Below are positions 18,217 to 26,532 of a DNA stretch of 64,000 nucleotides, one piece after another. Location of the stretch: NCBI GenBank assembly GCA_003605115.1, contig QZKY01000013.1, forward strand, positions 1-64,000, in the 5' to 3' direction. Every line of letters starts with the position of its first letter. Within the stretch, counting starts at the first letter, position 1. The position numbers and the translations under genes are program-made. Origin of the DNA: Oxalobacter sp. (GTDB taxonomy: Bacteria; Pseudomonadota; Gammaproteobacteria; Burkholderiales; Burkholderiaceae_D). The notes beneath the pieces are model-generated. The model worked only from the letters and a program-made list of their open reading frames with translations, ran no database searches and was not told the origin of the DNA.

Positions 18217-19689
18217 CTATCCCCCCGTTGTCGGCGGCACCAGGGCTTCCGTACGATTGCGCCCCGCGTTCTTGGCGCGATACAGTGCCTGATCCGCGCG
18301 TGCAAAGAAATTGTCCTGCGATTCGCCGACCAGTAATTGCGTGACCCCCAGGCTGAGCGTGATGCGCAAGGAATCCGCGCCCCATTTGAATTCGTGCTCT
18401 GCGATGTTGGTGCGCAGCTTCTCAGCCAGTTCCATGCCTTTCGGCAAAGGACAAGCCTTGAGCAGAATCAGAAACTCTTCTCCGCCCCAGCGACAGATAA
18501 CATCGCTCTCGCGGAAGGTGCCGCGGATCAATTGCGCGATCTCGCGTAGCACATCGTCTCCCGCGAGATGCCCATGACGGTCATTAACTTGCTTGAAATG
18601 GTCGATGTCAAACAGGATGGCTGACATCGGCGCGCCCGAACGGCTTGCGTCAAGCACTGACTGATTGAAGACGATATCGAAAGCCTGACGATTCAGCAAA
18701 CCTGTTATCGGATCCGTCGCTGCCATGCTTTCAAGACGATTCTGAAAACGCTTGACCGCAAACAGAACAATCATGAGAACCAGCAGGGTAATCCCGGCGC
18801 TGATAAGGAGATTGACCATCAAGGCTTGCCGTATCGGTCTGATGTCATCCTCGACATTCTGTTCCACGATGAGATACCAACCCAGTTCTGGAATGAAGCG
18901 GGAATGCACCAGCGTCGTCTCTCCTTTCAGCACATACTCCAGTCGCGTCGGTCTTGCGTCGTGGTTCAGCACACTGTCCGCGACATCTGCAATCCCGGGT
19001 TGGCTGCGAATCGATCCTCGCATCTTGTCCATCGCCTTCCCGGCAAGGGTGATGTCGCCCTGCTTGTCGACGAAATATATGTTGCGGCGGAATCGTTGCT
19101 GGTAGCTGTCGATCAAGCCCACCATCGTATCCAGCGTCAACCCCACACCAATCGCAGCGATGAAGTTATCTCGAAAATCCTTGACGCGATAATTGATGAA
19201 GATGGTCATCTTGTCACGATTGGCCATGTCGGGGTCCACATTCGTCTCGTAATCCGGTGTCATCTGTCGCACACGGAAAAACCATGCATCGCGCGGCGCG
19301 GCTTCTCTGACCGTTTTCAGCACGCCATCCACGTAATAATAGCGCCGCGTTTTTTCTGACACCATGAAGCTGGTGACCACGCCATATTTCTGCTTGACCT
19401 CGTTCAAGTAACGCGCAATTTTCTTCGGATTCTTTTCCCCGCCGATAATCCAGTCGCGCACGAAAGTGTCGTGCGCCATCATTGACGAAATGAACACAGG
19501 CCGCAAAATATCTTTCTGGATTTCAGAATATATTGTGTCGCCGGTCAGGGGCAGCGCGCCATCGCCAATGCTGTGACGTACCGACTTGATTGACACAAGG
19601 TATCCAACGATGCTGGTGGCCAGAAAACCGGCGACCAGCGCAGCCCCGATCCAGACAAGCAAGCGATATTTTTTCAGCAATGGATTCAT
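18217..19689 (-). CDS. Membrane diguanylate cyclase with extracytoplasmic sensor domain
   Basis: 490 residues. TM1 is at about 11-33 and TM2 at about 290-312, enclosing a roughly 255-residue periplasmic domain of dCache type (YYYVDGVLKTV; DNFIAAIGVGLTLDTMVGLI; IYFVDKQGDI; GWYLIVEQNV). A GGDEF domain follows (about 325-485) with the active-site motif GGEEF at 402-406, and an RxxD inhibitory site (R393-D396) exactly five residues ahead of it. The protein should therefore make c-di-GMP and be feedback-inhibited by it, in response to an unknown periplasmic ligand. It is a single-gene unit. A functional link to the c-di-GMP-binding MshE in this window is possible but unproven. Confidence 0.9.
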   Translation of the reverse strand: MNPLLKKYRLLVWIGAALVAGFLATSIVGYLVSIKSVRHSIGDGALPLTGDTIYSEIQKDILRPVFISSMMAHDTFVRDWIIGGEKNPKKIARYLNEVKQKYGVVTSFMVSEKTRRYYYVDGVLKTVREAAPRDAWFFRVRQMTPDYETNVDPDMANRDKMTIFINYRVKDFRDNFIAAIGVGLTLDTMVGLIDSYQQRFRRNIYFVDKQGDITLAGKAMDKMRGSIRSQPGIADVADSVLNHDARPTRLEYVLKGETTLVHSRFIPELGWYLIVEQNVEDDIRPIRQALMVNLLISAGITLLVLMIVLFAVKRFQNRLESMAATDPITGLLNRQAFDIVFNQSVLDASRSGAPMSAILFDIDHFKQVNDRHGHLAGDDVLREIAQLIRGTFRESDVICRWGGEEFLILLKACPLPKGMELAEKLRTNIAEHEFKWGADSLRITLSLGVTQLLVGESQDNFFARADQALYRAKNAGRNRTEALVPPTTGG

Positions 19690-20119
19690 GTTTTTTGTGC
19701 TTCCTGAAGTTTGCCCTGCTCAATATACCCTGCGGCATGTTGTCTTCCTCGTCAACGCACACCCCCATCACGCCTTCCACCAGCATGGCTGACAGGATGC
19801 CCCCCAGAGAAATTATTTGGATCTCGACATTATCGCAATATTTACCTTTTTTAGTTTTAATCAAATGTCGCGCTTGCCAAAAAATTACCCCAAAAGGTTT
19901 TCCTGCCACCATGCTTGCCATCCGACCAGCACTGTCGGCGCACTCAAACTGTTGGCATGAAATCACTCTTGCTTTTTTACTTCGTGACACCTCATCAATA
20001 AAGCGTTGTAGAAATATCGCGTGTTGATTTTTTTGTGCGAAAGCGCAAACGCATTCTGCATTGCAAGCTTTTCCTGGCTTTATACTCAACACACCAATGC
20101 CACTTATGAAAGGGGTTGC
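19690..20119. other. Divergent intergenic region before the DNA methyltransferase
   Basis: 430 bp, AT-rich in its middle part (about 19810-20040). Long open frames crossing it are extensions or shadows without codon bias or family signatures. A TATACT near 20082 is a possible -10 for the methyltransferase, but no -35 is properly spaced. It must also hold the promoter of the leftward cyclase gene. No restriction endonuclease gene is present. Confidence 0.45.
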
Positions 20120-21004
20120 ATGCGGAGGTATGATTCCTTGCAGGCTCCTGAAAGCGCTTTCGATATTGCGCTTCCCCCTTCCGCGCAATCTCCCAACCAG
20201 TGCGTCTTTCGACATGCCGATCGCGGCATCTGGCTCTACCACGCCAATTCCATGGAAATCATGGATGTCCTTGGTGAGCAGCACCCGAATGGCGTTTTCG
20301 ACATGATTTTTGCGGATCCGCCCTATTTTCTTTCCAACGACGGGATCACCTGCCAGAACGGCAAGATGGTCAAGGTGAATAAAGGACGCTGGGATAAATC
20401 ACAAGGTTCGGCACGCAATCATGCATTCAATCTTGACTGGCTCTCCCGCTGCCAAAAACTGCTCAAGCCGAACGGCACGCTCTGGGTCACCGGCACACAG
20501 CACGTCATTTACTCTGTCGGTTTCGGCATGCAGCAAATCGGCATGCGCATTCTTAACAACATCACCTGGGAAAAGCCCAACCCACCGCCAAACCTTTCCT
20601 GCCGGTATTTCACCCACGCCACAGAAACCATTCTCTGGGCGGCCAAGGCAGAAAAAGCAAAACACAAATTCAATTACGAGGCCATGTGTGAATTGAATGA
20701 TGGCAAGCAGATGAAAAGCCTGTGGAAAGTCGGCATTCCCAAAAAGGAAGAAAAACAGTTCGGCAAGCATCCCACGCAAAAACCGGTGTCGCTTCTCAAT
20801 CGCATTTTGCTGGCTTCGACCGAGCCGGGCGATTGGGTGTTCGATCCTTTCTCAGGAAGTTCAACGACCGGCGTGGCTGCAACTAAACTGGGAAGGAAAT
20901 TCGTCGGCTGCGAGTTGGATGAAGAAGCCATTGCGGTTTCGGTGAAGCGGCTGACGAAGGCGGTGGAGGATGCCTCAACAGATTTGGCCAAGGAGCAGCG
21001 GTAG
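20120..21004 (+). CDS. Solitary site-specific DNA methyltransferase (N6-adenine/N4-cytosine type)
   Basis: 294 residues. The catalytic motif DPPY (66-69) comes first, followed by FLSNDGITCQNGKMVKVNKG, then HPTQKP (217-222), with the SAM-binding motif DPFSGSSTTG (242-251) last. This order is that of beta-group amino-methyltransferases. The stretch after DPPY resembles MboII/DpnA-like adenine methyltransferases. Start 20120 is chosen for its AAAGGGG ribosome-binding site five bases upstream. There is no endonuclease or specificity gene on either side, so it looks solitary and may act in epigenetic regulation or protection. The recognition sequence cannot be predicted. Confidence 0.85.
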   Translation: MRRYDSLQAPESAFDIALPPSAQSPNQCVFRHADRGIWLYHANSMEIMDVLGEQHPNGVFDMIFADPPYFLSNDGITCQNGKMVKVNKGRWDKSQGSARNHAFNLDWLSRCQKLLKPNGTLWVTGTQHVIYSVGFGMQQIGMRILNNITWEKPNPPPNLSCRYFTHATETILWAAKAEKAKHKFNYEAMCELNDGKQMKSLWKVGIPKKEEKQFGKHPTQKPVSLLNRILLASTEPGDWVFDPFSGSSTTGVAATKLGRKFVGCELDEEAIAVSVKRLTKAVEDASTDLAKEQR

Positions 21005-21010
21005 TTTTGT

Positions 21011-21048
21011 CCCCTCTCCCCAACCCTCTCCCGCAAGGGGAGAGGGGG
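21011..21048. repeat. CCCTCTCCC-GCAA-GGGAGAGGG dispersed intergenic repeat
   Basis: CCCCTCTCCCC at 21011-21021 and CCCTCTCCC at 21024-21032 are both complementary to GGGGAGAGGGG at 21037-21047, so two alternative hairpins can form. This CCCTCTCC/GGAGAGGG palindrome is a familiar dispersed repeat of proteobacterial intergenic DNA. It starts 6 bp after the methyltransferase stop and may terminate its transcript. Confidence 0.65.
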
Positions 21049-21141
21049 TATTTATCTTTAATAATCAGCACCCACTATCCGTTGACCCACCACTTTATCT
21101 GTTTGCTTCGAGCATTATTTTCGCATTCGTAACCCACGAAA

Positions 21142-21203
21142 GGAAAAATTCGGGGTCAGAGTAAATTCGCTTCGCGATATTTGACTGCTGACCCCGGTTT
21201 TGC
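21142..21203 (+). repeat. REP-like palindrome, copy B (downstream of thiE)
   Basis: Core CGGGGTCAG (21151-21159) pairs with CTGACCCCG (21188-21196). The inner hairpin is reduced to TCGC-TTC-GCGA, and the flanks GGAAAAATT and the complement of GCAAAAC are partly complementary. It lies between the convergent methyltransferase and thiE genes. This is the most diverged inner hairpin of the five copies. Confidence 0.82.
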
Positions 21204-21225
21204 TGCGTCTGAATGGCGTTAAGCT

Positions 21226-21837
21226 TTAATCGTACATCTCCGCAAACTTGCGCGCGGCAGCTTCCGGATCGTCCGCAAAATACACGCTGCTGATCACGCA
21301 AATCATGTCGATGCCGCGCTCCACGAGCGGCACCGCATTTTCGTGATCGATGCCGCCTATGGCACAGCTTGGCAACTTAGGGATTTCCTGTTTCATTTGT
21401 TTGACGATATCCAGCTCGGTGGTCACTGGATATTTCTTGATGCGCGAAGGATAGAAACCGCCGAAGGCGATATAGCTTGCGCCGGCCTTGTGCGCCTTGC
21501 GGACGAGTTCCATATCGCCATAACACGATGCGCCGACGATTTTGTTCGGCCCCACGATTGCGCGCACCTTCCCAATCGCTTCATCACTTTCGCCAACGTG
21601 GACGCCATCAGCATCCAGCTCCATTGCAAGGTCTACGTGATCGTTGATGATGAATGGCACCTTATACTGTTTGCAAACCGCCTGTAGGGCTTTGGCTTGC
21701 TCACGACGCAATTCCGGTGACGCGGTCTTGTGACGATATTGCACAATCGTCGCGCCACCCTTCAGCGCTTTCTCGGTAACATCAACCAGTTTGGCAGTGT
21801 CATCCCAATCGGGCGTGACGATGTAAAGACCTTTCAT
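21226..21837 (-). CDS. thiE: Thiamine-phosphate synthase
   Basis: 203 residues, TIM-barrel ThiE. Visible signatures are QYRHKTAS (pyrimidine-pyrophosphate binding, QxRxK), INDHVDLAMELDADGVHVGE, ASCYGDMELVRKAHKAGASY and AIGGIDHENAVPLVERGIDM. It joins HMP-pyrophosphate to the thiazole phosphate carboxylate to give thiamine phosphate in the cytoplasm. It is the last gene of the minus-strand thi operon. A REP-like palindrome (copy C) separates it from thiD, so its expression relative to the upstream genes may be reduced. Confidence 0.93.
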   Translation of the reverse strand: MKGLYIVTPDWDDTAKLVDVTEKALKGGATIVQYRHKTASPELRREQAKALQAVCKQYKVPFIINDHVDLAMELDADGVHVGESDEAIGKVRAIVGPNKIVGASCYGDMELVRKAHKAGASYIAFGGFYPSRIKKYPVTTELDIVKQMKQEIPKLPSCAIGGIDHENAVPLVERGIDMICVISSVYFADDPEAAARKFAEMYD

Positions 21838-21875
21838 GTTTTCTTTCCAAGCATTAAATTTTGAAATTTTGCCTC

Positions 21876-21953
21876 GGCAATAATAGGGTCAGAGTAATTT
21901 ACGCTTCGCTTAAAAAAACGCTGACCCTATTATTCCTCCTGACCCCTTTTTCC
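21876..21953 (+). repeat. REP-like palindrome, copy C (between thiD and thiE)
   Basis: Arms AATAATAGGGTCAG (21879-21892) and its exact complement (21921-21934) give a 14-bp perfect outer stem. The inner sequence TTTACGC-TTC-GCTTAAA is an imperfect hairpin. The right side carries an additional tandem unit, CTGACCCCTTTTTCC (21939-21953), without a left partner. The core reads AGGGTCAG instead of GGGGTCAG, and the change is compensated on the other arm. It ends 5 bp before the thiD stop codon. Confidence 0.85.
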
Positions 21954-21958
21954 TACAG

Positions 21959-22753
21959 CTATTCCCCCATGCCAACATGTCGGTTGGGAATCCGCTGCCC
22001 CGGCGCAATGTGATACGACGTTTCCAGTGCCTTGTGTGCATATTGCTGCGCGCGTGTGAGGGCTTCTCGCATCGGACGGCCTTGCGCCAATAATCCCGCA
22101 ACAGCAGACGCCAACGTACAGCCGCTGCCGTGGAAAGCTCCCGGCAAGCGCTGCCATGTCCATGCATGGCCTTCGCCCTCGGTAATCCAGCGATTGACAA
22201 CATCATGATCTTCCGCGCCATGACCGCCTTTGATCAAAACATGTTTGGCGCCGGAGGACATCAAGGCTTGCGCTTGCGCCTCTACCGTTTGTATGCCTTC
22301 ACACAGGCGCTCGGCTTCAATCAGGTTGGGTGCCACCAGTGTTGCCAATCCAAGCAAAGGGCGCAAGGTATGGTTGGGATGATCTTCGGACAGCGCATCC
22401 CCGTGCCCGCTGGCCAGCACCGTATCCAGAACAACGGGTAAATCGGGCTGGCGTTTGCGCAGACGAGAAATGATTTCCGCAATGGCTTGCGCGTTGGCGC
22501 GATTGCCCACGATGCCGATTTTTACTGCGGAGATGGCAATCTTGTCGATCAAGACTTCTGCCTGGCGACGCAAGATGTTGGCATCGACCGGGTTGACCGC
22601 GAACACATTGTCATTGTCTTGCACCGTCAATGCCGTCACGACCGGGAGCGCGTGCGCACTCATCGCGCCAATGGCTTCAATGTCCGCTGAAATGCCGGCG
22701 CCGCCGCTGGGGTCGAGTCCTGAAAAAACCAACACCGTGTGTCGCGTACGCAT
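21959..22753 (-). CDS. thiD: Hydroxymethylpyrimidine/phosphomethylpyrimidine kinase
   Basis: 264 residues, ribokinase-like fold. FSGLDPSGGAGISADIEAIG (HMP-binding N-terminus), VKIGIVGN, VVLDTVLASGHGDAL, LIKGGHG and GSGCTLASAVAG (anion hole and catalytic region; the base is usually Asp or Cys, here Cys in GSGC) are all seen. It phosphorylates HMP and HMP-P to HMP-PP for ThiE. The start at 22751-22753 has GGAGG six bases upstream; an in-frame ATG eight codons earlier overlaps this site and is rejected. It lies 88 bp after thiG in the operon. Confidence 0.92.
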   Translation of the reverse strand: MRTRHTVLVFSGLDPSGGAGISADIEAIGAMSAHALPVVTALTVQDNDNVFAVNPVDANILRRQAEVLIDKIAISAVKIGIVGNRANAQAIAEIISRLRKRQPDLPVVLDTVLASGHGDALSEDHPNHTLRPLLGLATLVAPNLIEAERLCEGIQTVEAQAQALMSSGAKHVLIKGGHGAEDHDVVNRWITEGEGHAWTWQRLPGAFHGSGCTLASAVAGLLAQGRPMREALTRAQQYAHKALETSYHIAPGQRIPNRHVGMGE

Positions 22754-22841
22754 ACTGCGCCTCCGTTTGGTTGACAATACTGCTTCACGCGCTGTCGTCC
22801 GCCCGCCTACTGCACAAGCGGATGACTGCTGAATGGCTCAA

Positions 22842-23630
22842 TTAAACAAAGCGCCCCGCCATCGGCGACGACGGCGACGCCGCAAATTTGCGCGGCATAC
22901 GACCCGCCAGATAGGCATCACGTCCCGCAACAATCGCGTTCTTCATCGCGCGTGCCATGCGGATCGGATCTTTTGCCAGTGCAATCGCAGAATTCATCAG
23001 CACACCGTCGCAACCCAACTCCATTGCAATCGCGGCATCTGACGCCGTGCCCACACCAGCATCGACGATAATCGGCACTTTCGCTTGATCGATAATCAAC
23101 GACAGATTCCACGGATTCAATATGCCCATGCCCGAACCAATAAGTGAAGCCAGGGGCATGACCGCGCAACAGCCGATGTCTTCCAGCATCTTCGCTTGAA
23201 TCGGATCGTCGCTGCAATAGACCATGACGTCGAATCCATCCTTGACCAGCACTTCCGCTGCCTTCAGGGTTTCCGGCATATTCGGGAACAGCGATTTTTC
23301 ATCGCCCAACACTTCAAGCTTCACCAACTTGTGACCGTTCAGCAATTCGCGCGCCATTTGCAGCGTGTAAATCGCATCTTCGGCGTTGTAGCAACCCGCC
23401 GTGTTCGGCAGAATCGTGTACTTGGACGGCGGCACAAAATCCAGCAGACTCGGCGCTTTCGGATCTTGGCCGATGTTCACGCGACGGATCGCTACGGTGA
23501 TGATCTCGGAGCCGCTAGCTTCGGTCGCGTCGCGAGTTTGTTCCAGACTGGCATATTTGCCGCTGCCCACCAGAAGGCGGGAACGATAGGTTTTTCCTGC
23601 AATCGTCAAAGTATGATCTTGTGCGCTCAT
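22842..23630 (-). CDS. thiG: Thiazole synthase
   Basis: 262 residues, TIM-barrel ThiG. Signatures: [54 protein letters not shown] (the Lys forms the imine with deoxyxylulose phosphate), [17 protein letters not shown] and [25 protein letters not shown]. It builds the thiazole phosphate from deoxyxylulose 5-phosphate, dehydroglycine and ThiS thiocarboxylate. No thiO, thiH or thiF gene is in the window, so the dehydroglycine source and the ThiS-activating enzyme are encoded elsewhere. It follows the thiS-like gene after 33 bp. Confidence 0.95.
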   Translation of the reverse strand: MSAQDHTLTIAGKTYRSRLLVGSGKYASLEQTRDATEASGSEIITVAIRRVNIGQDPKAPSLLDFVPPSKYTILPNTAGCYNAEDAIYTLQMARELLNGHKLVKLEVLGDEKSLFPNMPETLKAAEVLVKDGFDVMVYCSDDPIQAKMLEDIGCCAVMPLASLIGSGMGILNPWNLSLIIDQAKVPIIVDAGVGTASDAAIAMELGCDGVLMNSAIALAKDPIRMARAMKNAIVAGRDAYLAGRMPRKFAASPSSPMAGRFV

Positions 23631-23663
23631 TTTCTTTTCCTTGGTTGACCTAATAAAACAGTT

Positions 23664-23885
23664 TTACATTGGGACGGTAATACAGGAATGCGGGATCGAC
23701 AGCCCAATTTCAATACGATCCCCGGCCTGTATGGCTTGCTGCCAATCTTTCCGCATCAGCCTTTTTCCGTTGACCTTGATGGTCACTGGCGTGTTGTTCA
23801 GCTCCAGTTCCTTCAGTAATCCATTCAGGTGGGTGCCTTGGGGCATGGTGCTCGGTTCGCCGTTTAGGGTGAAGTCAACTGACAT
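23664..23885 (-). CDS. ThiS-like ubiquitin-fold protein lacking the C-terminal Gly-Gly
   Basis: 73 residues. The body is clearly ThiS-like (MSVDFTLNGEPSTMPQGTHL; TPVTIKVNGKRLMRKDW; AIQAGDRIEI), but it ends IGLSIPHSCITVPM, with no GG for adenylation and thiocarboxylate formation. Neither alternative reading frame restores a GG end. The start at 23883-23885 has AAAGGA six bases upstream; the longer open frame runs backward through a REP palindrome and is not credible. It lies between the true thiS and thiG, so it is probably a diverged duplicate. It may be non-functional as a sulfur carrier or may have a structural role with ThiG. Confidence 0.7.
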   Translation of the reverse strand: MSVDFTLNGEPSTMPQGTHLNGLLKELELNNTPVTIKVNGKRLMRKDWQQAIQAGDRIEIGLSIPHSCITVPM

Positions 23886-23907
23886 TTCATTTCCTTTAAA
23901 TTGCCAG

Positions 23908-24008
23908 AATAAATGGGGGCATTCAACTCGCGGAAAAGCGGGGTCAGAGTAATTTACGCTGCGCGTAAAAAAACTCTGACCCCAGTTTTCCGCTTTACCC
24001 CCATTATT
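23908..24008 (+). repeat. REP-like palindrome, copy D (between thiS and the thiS-like gene)
   Basis: Core GGGGTCAGAGT (23940-23950) pairs with ACTCTGACCCC (23973-23983). The inner hairpin TTTACGC-TGC-GCGTAAA is perfect. The flanks GCGGAAAA (23930-23937) and TTTTCCGC (23986-23993) pair exactly. Further out AATAAATGGGGG (23908-23919) pairs imperfectly with CCCCCATTATT (23998-24008), making a 101-bp inverted repeat that touches the thiS stop codon. It is the most complete copy. Confidence 0.88.
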
Positions 24009-24213
24009 ATCCCCCACCAATCGCGCGAACGATCTCCACGCGATCACTGGCCTGAAAAATTTTCTGTTGCCACGACGCGCGCGGCACCACCTGACGGTTG
24101 ACCGCCACCGCAAGCGCCTGCCCCGTCAAGCCGAGTTGATCGACCAGTTGCTGCACATTGTGTCCGGCGGGGAGGCTATGCGCCTCCCCGTTTAAGGTGA
24201 TTTCAATCGTCAT
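24007..24213 (-). CDS. thiS: Sulfur carrier protein ThiS
   Basis: 68 residues: MTIEITLNGEAHSLPAGHNV at the N-terminus, AVAVNRQVVPRASWQQ in the middle, and DRVEIVRAIGGG at the end. The C-terminal Gly-Gly(-Gly) is the adenylation and thiocarboxylate site needed to donate sulfur to ThiG. It starts 10 bp after the thiC stop. It has the usual beta-grasp length and is the functional carrier of this operon, in contrast to the GG-less paralogue downstream. Confidence 0.92.
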   Translation of the reverse strand: MTIEITLNGEAHSLPAGHNVQQLVDQLGLTGQALAVAVNRQVVPRASWQQKIFQASDRVEIVRAIGGG

Positions 24214-24223
24214 GGTCTACCCA

Positions 24224-26155
<1,932 letters not shown>

Positions 26156-26212
26156 TCAGTAGGCCAGCAAAGGAACCCCGAGCTTGCGGCACGATTTGGC
26201 CGCAGTACTTCA

Positions 26213-26293
26213 GTGCTTCCCTTCGCTGGCATTACCCAGATCAGGTTCAGAGGGTGTCTCTCGCCCGGCGATGTTTTGCCAGAACCCCTAGCG
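26213..26293 (-). promoter_or_regulatory. TPP riboswitch (THI box) upstream of thiC
   Basis: Reading the minus strand, AGGGGTTCTGG opens the aptamer, GCGAGAGACACCCTCTGAAC closes P3, CTGATCTGGGTAATGCCAGC is the thi-box core, and GAAGGGAAGCA ends it. Both the CUGAGA-type pyrimidine-sensing loop (here GCGAGA) and the ACCUGAUCUGG core are present. It sits between a TATAAT box and the thiC start, so it probably represses translation or transcription of the thi operon when TPP is bound. Confidence 0.95.
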
Positions 26294-26324
26294 CTTGTTA
26301 CAGCATAATAATACAAACTTTTGC

Positions 26325-26330
26325 ATTATA
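26325..26330 (-). promoter_or_regulatory. -10 element (TATAAT) for the thi operon
   Basis: A perfect TATAAT on the minus strand, about 32 bp upstream of the riboswitch aptamer. No clear -35 lies 16-18 bp further upstream. A second AT-rich stretch (TATTAT) lies nearer the aptamer, so the exact start point is uncertain. Confidence 0.5.
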
Positions 26331-26418
26331 AGGTATTCCCCCAGTTTTTCGGCGGGAATTGCTCATTTTTTCCGCACATCAAGCCAATATCTCACCCCCA
26401 GCGCAGACTGAGCTACAG

Positions 26419-26436
26419 GTCGCCCCTTCGGGCGAC
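26419..26436. repeat. Short hairpin GTCGCCC-CTTC-GGGCGAC in the thi/valS gap
   Basis: A 7-bp perfect stem with a 4-base loop in the divergent region between the thi operon promoter and valS. It is nearly identical in arms and loop size to the hairpin at 38610-38627 before secA. No T-tract follows, so it is not a terminator. Confidence 0.55.
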
Positions 26437-26499
26437 AGTACCGCACGCGCCTTCCTGAAAGGCGGCCGACACGCCACTGAATTCCTCCGCTCAAGCCCG

Positions 26500-26505
26500 T
26501 ATAAT
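26500..26505 (+). promoter_or_regulatory. -10 element (TATAAT) for valS
   Basis: A perfect TATAAT 27 bp before the valS ATG, giving a leader of about 20 nt. No convincing -35 hexamer is found at the right distance. Confidence 0.5.
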
Positions 26506-26532
26506 GACAAGCTTCACAAAAAGGCAGATAAC

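Noticed and set aside
18199-18241. Inverted repeat GGTGCCGCC/GGCGGCACC at the end of the cyclase gene as a terminator
   Set aside because: The loop is 25 bases, one arm lies within the coding sequence, and no T-tract follows.
19523-20284. 253-codon open frame between the cyclase and the methyltransferase
   Set aside because: It overlaps the starts of both real genes and shows no domain; the intergenic part is AT-rich with no ribosome-binding site.
23664-24113. Long 149-codon version of the thiS-like gene
   Set aside because: The extra N-terminal part would be read from a REP palindrome and the thiS end; the internal ATG with AAAGGA gives a normal ThiS-like start.
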